A DNA stretch of 64,000 bases from Acidimicrobiales bacterium (GCA_029242745.1 JAQWTI010000035.1:1-64000); one strand, 5' to 3'; shown: positions 26,738 to 35,617, counted from the stretch's first letter. Notes: generated by a model from the letters alone, not told the origin. Made by a program: numbers and translations.

Positions 26738-27202
26738 ATGGGTGAAAAAGCCGACCGACGTATCGTCGTTGGGGTTGAGGGTTCGGGGTACGCACGCGAG
26801 GCCCTGATCTGGGCTATCGAGGAGGCACACCATCGGAGCGCGACCGTTGAGGTGGTGACTTGTTTTTCCCCGACTTATGTACCCGCCGCGCCCGACCTGG
26901 GTTACGTACCAATGGACTCATTCGACCTAGCGACCGAGGTCGAGAAGATGCAAAATGAAGTTGTCGAATCTGCCTTAGCGGTTTCTGACTATGGCGACCG
27001 AATCGAAATTCAACGCACCCTGAAAAAGGGCCGACCAGCCGACACTCTCATGACTGCGGCACAAGGAGCAACCATGCTGGTCGTCGGCAACCGGGGACGG
27101 GGTGGATTTGCAGGGCTCCGGCTGGGATCGGTTAGCCAGGCCATTGCCCACCACAGTCCATGCCCACTAGTCATTGTCCGATCAGGACTCGAGACTGACT
27201 GA
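26738..27202 (+). CDS. Universal stress protein (UspA family)
   Basis: A 154-residue single-domain Usp protein. It begins with the typical V-V-G-V-E-G-S strand and ends with V-G-N-R-G-R-G-G-F, then S-V-S-Q-A-I-A-H-H-S-P-C-P-L-V-I-V-R, the ATP-binding G-x2-G-x9-G-S/T class. It binds ATP and acts in stress adaptation; the exact role is unknown. The start has GGAGG about 8 nt upstream. It follows carD by 53 nt. Confidence 0.9.
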   Translation: MGEKADRRIVVGVEGSGYAREALIWAIEEAHHRSATVEVVTCFSPTYVPAAPDLGYVPMDSFDLATEVEKMQNEVVESALAVSDYGDRIEIQRTLKKGRPADTLMTAAQGATMLVVGNRGRGGFAGLRLGSVSQAIAHHSPCPLVIVRSGLETD

Positions 27203-27342
27203 ACTCCGTTTTGGGGGTCGTACGGTCATCAAGTCACCTTTCAACGAAAGTACGCAGAAAGGCCCAGCGACGCGATGCACGCCACAATTTTTTGCGCGAC
27301 AGTATGGGTGACGCATTTACAACCCTTGAAGGGGGGACCTGC

Positions 27343-27885
27343 ATGAGCGGCATCGAAACGAAGGTTGACGGAGGACCCGTTGATGAGATCGCGAAGATTG
27401 CTGGACCAGTGGGAGGCCTGTGGGTCGCCTACAACGACCTCGGCATCTCAGGAGCAAATTTCGCGAACACCACTACTTTCGCTAGATTCCGCGAGGAACA
27501 TCATGACCGAACCGGCCGGGGTGCAGCGCGTGTTGAAGCTATGCACGACAAACTGTTCGATGACATCGAGCACTCATTTAACACCGGTGATAGAAGTGGT
27601 CTGAGTTTTGATCTGCGCGGAGCCACTCCTTTCCAGATGGCGATCTGGGAGGCCTGCCTCGCCATTCCCGCAGGGACAACTCGTACCTACGCTGACTTGG
27701 CCAAGGCAATTCGCCGACCGAAGGCCGTTCGGGCAGCAGGTACCGCACTGGGCGCCAACCCCATCCCGGTTCTGATTCCATGCCACCGAGTGTTGCGCAC
27801 CGACGGAAGTCTTGGTGGCTACGCATTTGGCCTCCCAATTAAAGAGCTTCTTCTCGAGCGTGAAGCAGTTCGGGCTGCTGCCTGA
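27343..27885 (+). CDS. Methylated-DNA--protein-cysteine methyltransferase (Ogt/MGMT)
   Basis: A 180-residue suicide repair protein that transfers alkyl groups from O6-alkylguanine to its own cysteine, in I-P-C-H-R-V-L. The Arg-finger helix region (R-R-P-K-A-V-R-A-A-G-T-A-L-G-A-N-P) and the G-G-Y-A-F-G-L-P-I-K loop are present, and Y-A-D-L-A precedes them. ATG 27343 has GAAGGGGGG 6 nt upstream, so the longer frame to 27211 is rejected. The N-terminal half is less conserved, as is usual. Confidence 0.9.
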   Translation: MSGIETKVDGGPVDEIAKIAGPVGGLWVAYNDLGISGANFANTTTFARFREEHHDRTGRGAARVEAMHDKLFDDIEHSFNTGDRSGLSFDLRGATPFQMAIWEACLAIPAGTTRTYADLAKAIRRPKAVRAAGTALGANPIPVLIPCHRVLRTDGSLGGYAFGLPIKELLLEREAVRAAA

Positions 27886-27946
27886 CCCGTCAGAGGCCGT
27901 TACTGTCGTCGAAACTCCGTTTTGAAGTAACAGCCAGGAGACCTCT

Positions 27947-28738
27947 ATGACAGAACACGATTCCGCTGAGGGCAGTGTCACTACCGAAGTTCGAGGACAC
28001 ATTTTCCTGATAGGGCTCAATAGGCCAGCCAAGATGAACGGTTATACGCCGCAGATGGCCCGCCAACTGGTGGCCGCCTTCGAACGACTCGACGCCGAAG
28101 ATGACCTGAGGTGTGGAGTGATGTTTGGTCACGGCGACCACTTCACCGCTGGCCTAGATCTGCCAAAGTTCCAAAAAGGGATGAAGGAAGGTCGCCGGTC
28201 CACGAGCGGAGGAATCGATCCGATGGCACTCGGTCGTCGATGCCGAAAGCCAATTGTTACTGCGGTGCAAGGTGTGACATTCACCTTTGGTATAGAGCTC
28301 ATGTTGGCCGGCGACATTGTGGTTGCTGCAGACAATTGCCGATTTTCCCAACTTGAACCGTTGCGAGGTATTCACGCAACTGGCGGCGCCACCATGCGGT
28401 TCGTCAATCGAGGCGGCTGGGGCAACGCCATGTATCACCTCCTCACCTCCGATGAGTTCGATGCCGCCGAGGCCTACCGCATCGGCTTGGTCCAAGAGGT
28501 CGTCTCGACTGGACTGCAACTAGACAGGGCCATCGAGATTGCTGAAAAGATTTGTGAAGGTGCACCACTAGCCGTTCAAGCCACCAAGGCTTCTTCAGCT
28601 ATCTACCTCCGTGATGGCGAAGAAGCCTGCATAACAGCCCTCGGTCCCAAACAGGCCGAGTTGGCGGCCTCAGCTGATGCCGCCGAGGGCGTTTCATCAT
28701 TCAAGGAACGCCGCCCTGGAAGGTTCGAAGGGCGTTGA
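27947..28738 (+). CDS. Enoyl-CoA hydratase/isomerase family protein
   Basis: A 263-residue crotonase-fold protein with the oxyanion-hole segments F-T-A-G-L-D-L (about residue 66) and the G-I-E-L-M-L-A-G-D-I-V helix. The second catalytic glutamate position reads L-R-G-I-H-A-T-G, so the classic hydratase glutamate pair is not evident. It may be an isomerase or another crotonase-family activity. AGGAG lies 8 nt upstream of the ATG. It converges with the acyl-CoA ligase gene. Confidence 0.85.
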   Translation: MTEHDSAEGSVTTEVRGHIFLIGLNRPAKMNGYTPQMARQLVAAFERLDAEDDLRCGVMFGHGDHFTAGLDLPKFQKGMKEGRRSTSGGIDPMALGRRCRKPIVTAVQGVTFTFGIELMLAGDIVVAADNCRFSQLEPLRGIHATGGATMRFVNRGGWGNAMYHLLTSDEFDAAEAYRIGLVQEVVSTGLQLDRAIEIAEKICEGAPLAVQATKASSAIYLRDGEEACITALGPKQAELAASADAAEGVSSFKERRPGRFEGR

Positions 28739-28744
28739 ATACCC

Positions 28745-30331
28745 CTAAGGCCAGGAAACCGCAGCGAGAGCGTCCTTCAACTCGTACTTGAGTATCTTCA
28801 TCGTGGCATTTCGAGGTAGCGGCCCTTCATAAACCACGAGTTGCTCAGGCACTTTTTGGCGCATGAGGCCCGCTTCAGCACAGATCTTGACCATCTGTTT
28901 GTGTGTAAGCGCTTCGGCACCTTCAGCCGTCTCAACTACAGCGCAGACTCGTTCACCCCGTTCAGCGTCAGGGAGACCAACAACGGCTACTGCACTGACT
29001 GCGGGATGGGTGTAAAGCACATCCTCGATTTCCTTAGCAGCGATATTTTCACCTTTGCGGATTATCACATCCTTGAGACGGCCCGTCAGGGTGACATGGC
29101 CGTCCTTGTGCATGATTGCGAGATCACCGCTGCAGAAGCGGCCGTGCACGTCGAAGGCCTGCTCATTCAACGTTTCATCTTGGTAGCCCTTGAACAATTG
29201 TGGGCCTGAGATCCGGACCTCGCCCTCTTCACCAAGCTCGCACTCAACGCCATCTGGGCGACAGATGGCAACCTCCGCAGCGTGCACGGGATGTCCCTCA
29301 GTGTGGGCTAATTGGTCGTCGGAATCAGTAGGTGACCCTTGGCAGATCATGGGACTCTCTGTCATGCCGTAACCATGCGCTACCGGGATACCCATCTCGG
29401 CTTGCACCTCAAAGAAAACCTCGGGAGGTTTGGGCGCTCCACCACCGGACAGCAAGCGCAGTGTGGGGATAATCGGTTTTTTGGGTTGCTGGCGCTGAAC
29501 CCCGAGAAACATCGTATAAAAGACGGTGCTCCCACCAGCCATGGTGACCCCATGGTGCCGATACGCCTCCACGACAGCCTCTAAGTCAAACTTTTCAACA
29601 AGCACCGCTGGAAAACCACTGGCCAGCAAACAGACCAAATAGTCCGGACCACCGATGTGCGCATAGGGAAAGGCGATGGAGCCGACATCGGTGGGTTGCA
29701 TATTTAACGCTCGGGCTAAGCCCACGCCTCCGGCCATAAGGCTCGTGTCCGTATGGAGTACTCCCTTGGGGTCTGACGTTGTACCTGACGTGTAGTAGAT
29801 CCATCGGATGGGTGGTCCGGTGAGCCCCCTGGTAGGCGCCGCAGGGATATGCAGCAAATCGGCAGGATCACCTTCAGGAAGACTTTCGTAGACGTCAAGA
29901 ACAGTGGGGGGAGACGTCAGATCTGCGGTAACTCGTTCTGCCATAGCCCGATAGTCGAACCCACTCCACTGCCCCGGAGTGAGCACCAGTTCGGCGCCCG
30001 TCTGGTGAAGACAGAAACCGACTTCACGATCTCGGTAGATATGGATGATTGGATTCTGGACTGCACCCAGGCGCGATAAAGCAAGCGACGCCACAACTGT
30101 CTCGATACGAGTCGGCAGCACCCAAGTGACCGGTGTCCCCTCTCCAATTCCCAGATCTGAGAAACCTGCAGCAACTCGCTCAGCCCACGCTTTGACCTCC
30201 AGAAAGGTGACTGTGCGCTCAGGTCGGCCCCCACCTTCTGGTTCAATCAGGAATGCCCGGTCGGGACTATCGGCGACTCGACGTTCAAGTAGTTCCCAGA
30301 ACGTCTGCGCGTCGTAAATCGGTTCACTCAT
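28745..30331 (-). CDS. AMP-dependent acyl-CoA synthetase/ligase
   Basis: A 528-residue adenylate-forming enzyme with the P-loop Y-Y-T-S-G-T-T-S-D-P-K-G-V, the A5 motif H-G-Y-G-M-T-E-S-P, and C-terminal G-R-L-K-D-V-I-I-R-K-G-E-N-I plus a late lysine near the end (M-K-I-L-K-Y). It activates a carboxylic acid to its CoA thioester through the acyl-adenylate. ATG 30331 (M-S-E-P-I-Y-D) gives normal length; the frame upstream to 30400 is noncoding. The neighbouring crotonase suggests shared use in acyl-CoA breakdown. Confidence 0.9.
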   Translation of the reverse strand: MSEPIYDAQTFWELLERRVADSPDRAFLIEPEGGGRPERTVTFLEVKAWAERVAAGFSDLGIGEGTPVTWVLPTRIETVVASLALSRLGAVQNPIIHIYRDREVGFCLHQTGAELVLTPGQWSGFDYRAMAERVTADLTSPPTVLDVYESLPEGDPADLLHIPAAPTRGLTGPPIRWIYYTSGTTSDPKGVLHTDTSLMAGGVGLARALNMQPTDVGSIAFPYAHIGGPDYLVCLLASGFPAVLVEKFDLEAVVEAYRHHGVTMAGGSTVFYTMFLGVQRQQPKKPIIPTLRLLSGGGAPKPPEVFFEVQAEMGIPVAHGYGMTESPMICQGSPTDSDDQLAHTEGHPVHAAEVAICRPDGVECELGEEGEVRISGPQLFKGYQDETLNEQAFDVHGRFCSGDLAIMHKDGHVTLTGRLKDVIIRKGENIAAKEIEDVLYTHPAVSAVAVVGLPDAERGERVCAVVETAEGAEALTHKQMVKICAEAGLMRQKVPEQLVVYEGPLPRNATMKILKYELKDALAAVSWP

Positions 30332-30509
30332 CGCTCTGCAGCCCTCCGTGGCCCTGGGTGTTCCATCCCAGAGGATCGCGCAACGGTAGTACTCCATCAT
30401 GCTTGGGGTATCAATCTTTCAGTCTTGGTGCGGAACTGTGACGAGCAGAACAGTTCTCTACTGCGAAATGACTTACTGACCCCGCCCTCCCATACACTGG
30501 CCGCCGATT

Positions 30510-30583
30510 CGGGATGTGGCGCAGCCTGGCAGCGCACCTGCTTTGGGAGCAGGGGGTCGGGAGTTCAAATCTCCCCATCCCGA
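30510..30583 (+). tRNA. tRNA-Pro (TGG)
   Basis: A complete cloverleaf: acceptor arms CGGGATG at 30510-30516 and CATCCCG at 30576-30582, discriminator A at 30583, and a T-loop read as TTCAAAT. The anticodon loop TTTGGGA has anticodon TGG. No CCA is encoded. A hairpin terminator follows at 30598. Confidence 0.97.
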
Positions 30584-30597
30584 CAAGGTATTCGTAT

Positions 30598-30630
30598 GGT
30601 GACCAGCAGAGATGCTGGTCACCTTCGATT
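30598..30630 (+). terminator. Hairpin terminator after tRNA-Pro
   Basis: A perfect 10-bp stem, GGTGACCAGC (30598-30607) with GCTGGTCACC (30614-30623), has a 6-nt loop and a tail of TTCGATTT. The tail is only moderately T-rich. Its position 15 nt after the tRNA fits transcription termination. Confidence 0.7.
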
Positions 30631-30816
30631 TCATCGAGTTAGGCGCTGCACTCATTCTCGTCAGGTCGGCGGGGCCATAACGGCAGGTTCTGACCTTCCA
30701 CTCTCAGAGTTGAGTTTGCGAGTATCTCCACCTGGGGCTTCTGATCTTGCCTCTTCGCCCCTACCGACTCCGGTTTGTTAAGAAATCTTTAGAAATCTCA
30801 CGCACGATCTGACAAC
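30631..30816. other. Intergenic stretch, nothing recognised
   Basis: No gene or RNA is recognised between the tRNA terminator and the promoter-hairpin element. The 3' part is AT-richer, including AAATCTTTAGAAATCTC, and could hold upstream promoter contacts for the element at 30817. Confidence 0.4.
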
Positions 30817-30891
30817 GAAAAACTAGGTGTGTTATAATTGGGTCTTCGACGTTGTTTACAGCCGCCCTCGGGCGGCTTTTCTGCTTTTTTG
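30817..30891 (+). promoter_or_regulatory. Promoter-plus-hairpin element, copy 1
   Basis: GAAAAACTAGGTGTG is followed by a consensus -10 box TATAAT at 30833-30838. About 22 nt after that a GC hairpin (AGCCGCC at 30860-30866 paired with GGCGGCT at 30871-30877, CTCG loop) leads into T-tracts TTTT and TTTTTT. It matches copy 2 at 32845-32919 across the whole length, with the hairpin kept despite base changes. Read literally it is a promoter that runs into a terminator within about 45-50 nt. That would give either a tiny RNA or an attenuator ahead of the lipoprotein gene at 31041. Function is inferred. Confidence 0.6.
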
Positions 30892-31040
30892 GGTGACAGG
30901 CAATCCGGTCATTGGAAGGGACCAAGAACAATTTCGGTATACCGCGTCCCTGTCGAAGCGTCCTGACGCTCCCCCAAACAAACCCGCTCCCTGTGTCCCG
31001 ACACGTTGGCCTGCAACGGGGTCGTGGCACACTGTGGCCC

Positions 31041-32483
31041 ATGAGGCTGGTTGGGGTTTTTATTACGGTCCTACTGGTGGGGGCAGCTTGTGGCGGATCG
31101 GACACTGCCAGAACCACCGCAACGGCGACAACCACCACCACAAGAGCGACAACTACCACCACAACCACAACCACCGCAGCACCCACCACCACCACCGCCG
31201 CACCCACCACCACCGCCGCCGCACCCACCACCACAACCACCGCAGCACCCACCACCACCACCGCCGCACCCACCACCACCACCACAACCACAACCACCGC
31301 AGCACCCACCACCACCGCCGCACCCACCACCACCGCCGCACCCACCACCACAACCACAACTGCTTCTCAACCAGTTTCGGAGAACAACGTATTCAGCAAT
31401 GCAACTGGTGATCTTCGTTCGTGTTTCCTTCAGGCAGTAGGACCGAATGCGCTAGCGGAACTAGTAGACGGTCGCCGGCCCACCCCAGACGAGGAAGTGA
31501 GATTTGGACCTTGCATGGGGCCTTCAGGTCCGAGTGCCCCCTCTCAGAGTGGCAGGTCTTCCAGCAGCGACTCTTGCATCCCTGAAGATCCCAGCGGGTT
31601 CGGAAGGCCGGAGCGGGACTTCCTCCTTGGCATCAAGGCATTCCAACTTCAGCCCGGCAACCAATCAGTCTCAAGTGCCGCAGACATCAAAGCGCTTGGC
31701 ATGAATACTGTTAGCCTTTCTTTTCAGATTCCATTCGACGAGGGTGGTCACGTCCGTTACCCATTTTCAAGTTTTGGAACCAGCCACCTGACACTTCAAT
31801 CCAGTCTCTGCCATATAGGAAATCTTGTTCACGAGATGAAGACCGCTGACCTAAGCGTTTACTTGTCAGGGGAACCGATTTACTACGCCACCAAACCTGG
31901 ACAGCCACCAGCACCTCTCAACGAGAACGTCGTAGCGACCTACACCCAAGAACTTCTTGAAGTAATGACAGCACTAGCGGTAACCGCTGAGACTTTCAAA
32001 GTCGACTGGTTCGCTCCGATCAGCGAGCCAGACAAATACTTTGGCGCCAACTCTGCAAACAAATTCATGCAGGACATCCGACCACTAATGAGGGACTTCG
32101 GCGGAAAACTCGTTTGGCAAGTACAAAGCGCTGACCAAAGGATCGACCTGCGAGGCTACGACATCGCAGGTCTAGCGGTGCTCGGATGCGACACGGATGG
32201 CGTCGGTGCCATGTTTGATACCTATATTCCAAAAGTGGTCGCCTGGGCAGAAGCAGATGCAGTCCCCGAAATCGCTCATGTCGAATTTGGTTGTATCGGT
32301 CGAGCCCTGGACGTGGCGACCGCCAAAGCCAACCTCACTCGTTGGTACAGCGCTACTTCAGCATTTGCCACTGGGTTGATTGTTCTCGATGAGCCTGCAA
32401 ATGCCCCGAACTCACAGCAGGTTGTCGGGACATGGCTAGAAGACTGGGTATCTGGAATCGCTGAAGAAATCGGATTCAAATAA
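31041..32483 (+). CDS. Thr-rich-linker lipoprotein with a glycosidase-like TIM-barrel region
   Basis: A 480-residue protein from ATG 31041, which begins a lipoprotein signal ending in L-V-G-A-A-C. Residues of about 28-113 are a low-complexity Thr/Ala/Pro linker. The C-terminal 300 residues have alternating strand/helix character with F-A-P-I-S-E-P-D-K-Y and a later A-H-V-E-F-G. That is the spacing and context of the two catalytic glutamates of clan-A glycoside hydrolases, but no exact family is recognised. It is likely tethered to the membrane with the barrel held away from the cell by the linker. Carbohydrate activity is inferred. The promoter-hairpin element lies 150 nt upstream. Confidence 0.65.
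   Translation: MRLVGVFITVLLVGAACGGSDTARTTATATTTTTRATTTTTTTTTAAPTTTTAAPTTTAAAPTTTTTAAPTTTTAAPTTTTTTTTTAAPTTTAAPTTTAAPTTTTTTASQPVSENNVFSNATGDLRSCFLQAVGPNALAELVDGRRPTPDEEVRFGPCMGPSGPSAPSQSGRSSSSDSCIPEDPSGFGRPERDFLLGIKAFQLQPGNQSVSSAADIKALGMNTVSLSFQIPFDEGGHVRYPFSSFGTSHLTLQSSLCHIGNLVHEMKTADLSVYLSGEPIYYATKPGQPPAPLNENVVATYTQELLEVMTALAVTAETFKVDWFAPISEPDKYFGANSANKFMQDIRPLMRDFGGKLVWQVQSADQRIDLRGYDIAGLAVLGCDTDGVGAMFDTYIPKVVAWAEADAVPEIAHVEFGCIGRALDVATAKANLTRWYSATSAFATGLIVLDEPANAPNSQQVVGTWLEDWVSGIAEEIGFK
31119..31360 (+). repeat. ACC/GCACCC low-complexity coding repeat (Thr/Ala/Pro linker)
   Basis: About 240 bp of ACC, GCA and CCC codons form irregular units such as GCACCCACCACCACCGCC. They encode runs of Thr broken by A-A-P. 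Both strands and all frames are open here, which creates spurious His-, Gln/Pro-, Trp- and Gly-rich frames. Repeat length probably varies between strains by slippage. Confidence 0.9.
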
Positions 32484-32844
32484 AAGGCACGCAATAATCT
32501 CTAACACAGCATGCTCACCGTGAATATCATTTCCTCAGGCACACTGCCTAACGGCTGAGGCTGTCACCACCCAACAACCCCCGACTGTTGATCTAAGCCA
32601 ACAAGCCGCTAGACGCCTTCGTGGCCCACAGTGGGCAAGTGACTGATTCGAGATACAACAGAATGTTCGAGTCATGGGTGGCGAGAGATGACCCGACGAC
32701 AACGGTGGTTTGGTTCAAGGATCGTATACGAAGCAAAAAGATGCCCGTGGAGTTAGTAAATCCACCTGCCCAGATCTAGAAACGGGGTCCTAAGCGGGCC
32801 GTGGCCTGAAAAACCATTAAAATTCCAACTTAGAATCCAACACC
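32484..32844. other. Intergenic region without a supported gene
   Basis: No coding frame with a start and ribosome site, no tRNA, and no repeat apart from the element that begins at 32845. Composition is mixed and no terminator with a clear U-run follows the lipoprotein gene. Confidence 0.4.
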
Positions 32845-32919
32845 GAAAAACGAGGTGTGGTAAAATTACGGCTTAACACTTGTTTAGAGTCGCCTTTGGG
32901 CGGCCTTTTGCGTTTTTAG
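32845..32919 (+). promoter_or_regulatory. Promoter-plus-hairpin element, copy 2
   Basis: GAAAAACGAGGTGTGG is followed by a -10 box TAAAAT at 32861-32866. A hairpin follows (GTCGCC at 32889-32894 with GGCGGC at 32899-32904, TTTG loop), then T-tracts TTTT and TTTTT. Compared with copy 1, the stem keeps all pairs, one as G-U, while loop and spacer vary. That argues that structure is selected. It lies about 70 nt before the Rid-family gene. Confidence 0.6.
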
Positions 32920-32991
32920 GCCCAACCGGATCTATACCTCTGAAACGCCTTCACAAACGAACTCTCATCAAATAGGGGGGCCTCGATAAGT

Positions 32992-33417
32992 GTGGCGGAC
33001 CCAACACTCTGGGGGGACTACCTTCCATATATGGGCATCACTCAAATCGATCCTGAAGGCATAGCCCCACCCGTAGCCCGCTTTACGCACGGAGTACTCG
33101 CCGGTGGAGTGGAGCGCATACTGCACACCTCTGGGATGCTTCCCATCCTGCCCGATGGAAGCGTTCCCCAGAATCTGACTGCTCAAGCCGAAGCAGTCTG
33201 GTCAAACGTTCTAGCAGTCTTAGTCGATGCGGGAATGGCAATCACAAATGTCGTCTCGATAACCACCTACGTCGTCCCTGGCCAAGATCTGGCAACCATC
33301 ATGAGCGTGCGCGATCAGGCGCTCGAAGGCCACCTAGCAGCATCCACTCTGGTTGTCGTACCTGAACTAGCCCAACCTGCCTGGCTGGTCGAGGTAACAG
33401 TCGTGGCCGTGGCCTGA
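32992..33417 (+). CDS. Rid (YjgF/YER057c/UK114) family protein
   Basis: A 141-residue Rid-fold protein with L-H-T-S-G-M-L-P, then N-L-T-A-Q-A-E-A-V-W-S-N-V-L and a final W-L-V-E-V-T-V-V-A. The arginine that RidA enamine/imine deaminases use (just before the last strand) is not seen: that region reads A-S-T-L-V-V-V. It therefore probably belongs to a non-deaminase Rid subgroup. The GTG at 32992 has a G-run about 12 nt upstream, a longish spacing. Preceded by promoter-hairpin copy 2. Confidence 0.8.
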   Translation: MADPTLWGDYLPYMGITQIDPEGIAPPVARFTHGVLAGGVERILHTSGMLPILPDGSVPQNLTAQAEAVWSNVLAVLVDAGMAITNVVSITTYVVPGQDLATIMSVRDQALEGHLAASTLVVVPELAQPAWLVEVTVVAVA

Positions 33418-33586
33418 TCAACCTCGACGACTATGCCGTCTGAGGCCTAAGACATGTTCAACTTTTCTTCCTAGGCCACCCTTGGAGACTTACCTGAGGT
33501 AGAAGCACTTTTGATCTGGATAAAATCGTGAATTTCGCCGTTTTTGTTCAGTCGGTTTAGGTACCACACCGCCTACCGTGCTCACC

Positions 33587-34738
33587 ATGCGTACTGGAGT
33601 CTTCTTGTTCGGTGGGGTGGAGATGAACGATGCTGGTAGCGGGCCACCCAAACCGACCGACCGGAGATTTGACAACGAGGTTGTTTGGGAAGCCACCGAA
33701 CGCCTACTCAATGCCGGGGTAACTGCTGAGCGTCTCGGTTTCGACTCCTACTGGCTAACCGAACATCACTTCCAGTACGAAGGATACGAGATTATCCCTA
33801 ACGGGCTAATGCTGGGCGTAGCCATTGCCGAACGGACAGAACGTATACGCCTGGGAATGGCGTTCAATATTGTTCCCCAGTGGCATCCGTTACGGTTTGC
33901 GGAAGATTTTGCAACGCTCCACAACTTGTCCGGCGGCCGAGCCATCCTGGGAGTCGGACGGGGCACTGTGCCCCGGGAGGCCCAGACTTTGGGAACTGCT
34001 ATTGGGAGTTTTGACAACCCCGACCAAGCAGTTGCCGACGCGCATAATCGTCGCCAGTTCGACGAGTCGATGCAGATAATTCACCTGGCGTTGAATGAAG
34101 AACGATTTTCCTTTCACGGAGAGGTTTACGACCTGCCACCAGCCGGAATCCCCGACCGAGGTGGCACGGTTCAAGACCTGACACTGGTCCCACGGGCTCG
34201 TCACCCCTACGAGACATGGCAGGCCATCACCTCGCCACCCACCTTGGAACAGGTGCCCCGTCAGGGATGGGGTGGTGTGTTTTGGAACAACCACCCCACC
34301 TTTCTTGAGCAGCGGTGGCATCGGTTTGCTGAGGTATACGAAGAAACCCACGGGCGAGCACTGGCACCCGGAGAAAAGCGGATGCTGGTGTTATGCACGC
34401 GGGTCGGCGACACCTACGAGGCAGCCGTTGAAGACCTCCGCCCCGGACATGACGAGTTCTGGAAGTTCCTCGGCCCGTACGGTTGGAGTAAGGGCTATAT
34501 GGGCCCAGACGGGGCACCGGCACCAGCAGGCCTGATACCAACTCTCGATGAGTCACTTCACCAGCGGATCTTTCTAACTGGGACTGCAGAGGATGTCGCT
34601 GAATCCATAGCCTGGTATCAGGACCTGCTCGGCATTGAAGACCTGCTGGTGTTTCCGGGGATGCCCGGCGACCACTACGACGTTGTCGAGGAGCAGATGT
34701 CCCGCATCGCCGAAGAGGTGCTGCCCCTCTTGTCTTGA
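33587..34738 (+). CDS. LLM-class flavin-dependent oxidoreductase
   Basis: A 383-residue luciferase-like (bacterial luciferase/F420 or FMN) monooxygenase fold. Typical pieces are D-S-Y-W-L-T-E-H-H-F near residue 55, I-R-L-G-M-A-F-N-I-V-P-Q-W-H-P-L-R-F-A-E-D, then G-G-R-A-I-L-G-V-G-R-G. Cofactor (FMN or F420) and substrate cannot be decided. ATG 33587 starts at the first beta strand; a codon 9 nt earlier is possible. A lone gene with no clear ribosome site. Confidence 0.85.
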   Translation: MRTGVFLFGGVEMNDAGSGPPKPTDRRFDNEVVWEATERLLNAGVTAERLGFDSYWLTEHHFQYEGYEIIPNGLMLGVAIAERTERIRLGMAFNIVPQWHPLRFAEDFATLHNLSGGRAILGVGRGTVPREAQTLGTAIGSFDNPDQAVADAHNRRQFDESMQIIHLALNEERFSFHGEVYDLPPAGIPDRGGTVQDLTLVPRARHPYETWQAITSPPTLEQVPRQGWGGVFWNNHPTFLEQRWHRFAEVYEETHGRALAPGEKRMLVLCTRVGDTYEAAVEDLRPGHDEFWKFLGPYGWSKGYMGPDGAPAPAGLIPTLDESLHQRIFLTGTAEDVAESIAWYQDLLGIEDLLVFPGMPGDHYDVVEEQMSRIAEEVLPLLS

Positions 34739-34822
34739 TGGTCGCGGTAAGCACATAAACATCTCACCGCACCCTTATATGGCCGACCGCCATCCAACGC
34801 TGAGCGCCTGTCGGTCTGTCAC

Positions 34823-35617
34823 TCAGATTCCAGATGCGACCGGCGCCGCATCTGGGAACTCAAATTTGGCGATTTCTCGAATTTGATCGACCAACGTGTC
34901 CACCACCTTGACAAACAACCTCCGTCCCAACTCAACGGTCGCCCCAGTTGGATCACCAATATGGCCGTCGGGCCCGAAGTCTCGACTCGTCCAGCCAAAC
35001 TGGACTGGGCCACCAAACCGAACCGAGCAGTTATCGGCCATCCACTCCGGCACATTGCGGCGCGCTTGGTCCATATCCACCTCATCGGGACGGAGATGGG
35101 CGAATAGAGCAGTCTCTTGAAGTCCGCCGTGAATGCCAAATCCCAGTTCCTCTTCAGTTGATGGTCCACCCGCAGCCGGCGGTACGAACGGATGAACCAG
35201 GAACGTTAGAAGTCCGTATTCCAGCCGGATATTGCGACAAGCAGTTACCAAAAGTGAAGAGTTGCCCCCGTGGCCGTTAAGGAAAACGAACCGCCGAGCG
35301 CCGGTGCTGGCCACACACCGAGCTAGGTCGCTGAGAACTCGAGTGAGGGTGTCTCCCGCCAACCACAGAGTCCCCGGCGACCAGGCGTGCTCGTCGGACT
35401 TCGAGAAGGAAAGAGTTGGCAAAAGCCACAAGTCAACTTCGTTTCCTACCGAGCCGAGTAGCGCGTTCGCTACCTCCTCAGCGATTACCGCATCCACCGA
35501 CATCGGGAGGTGGGGACCGTGCTGCTCAATAGCCCCCACAGGTAAGAGAACAACCGAATCTGGCCCGAGGTTCTTAGCGACGCCAGGACCAGTGAGTTCT
35601 GCGAGACGCCCAGACAT
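34823..35617 (-). CDS. Creatininase-family amidohydrolase
   Basis: A 264-residue protein of the creatininase fold (creatinine amidohydrolase, MftE, FAPy deformylase-like). Metal-site motifs are G-A-I-E-Q-H-G-P-H-L-P (about residues 28-38), the S-V-D aspartate, N-G-H-G-G-N (near 115), and H-G-G-L-Q-E-T near 164. Members cleave cyclic or linear amides using two metal ions. No mycofactocin genes are adjacent, so MftE is not claimed. It is in line with, and upstream of, no other minus-strand gene; the substrate is unknown. Confidence 0.85.
   Translation of the reverse strand: MSGRLAELTGPGVAKNLGPDSVVLLPVGAIEQHGPHLPMSVDAVIAEEVANALLGSVGNEVDLWLLPTLSFSKSDEHAWSPGTLWLAGDTLTRVLSDLARCVASTGARRFVFLNGHGGNSSLLVTACRNIRLEYGLLTFLVHPFVPPAAGGPSTEEELGFGIHGGLQETALFAHLRPDEVDMDQARRNVPEWMADNCSVRFGGPVQFGWTSRDFGPDGHIGDPTGATVELGRRLFVKVVDTLVDQIREIAKFEFPDAAPVASGI

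Noticed and set aside
30827-31440. Long His-rich and Gln/Pro-rich plus-strand frames and Gly-, Val- and Trp-rich minus-strand frames across the Thr-linker
   Set aside because: They are produced by the ACC/GCACCC repeat being open in all frames. Only the frame with the lipoprotein signal continues into normal protein on both sides.
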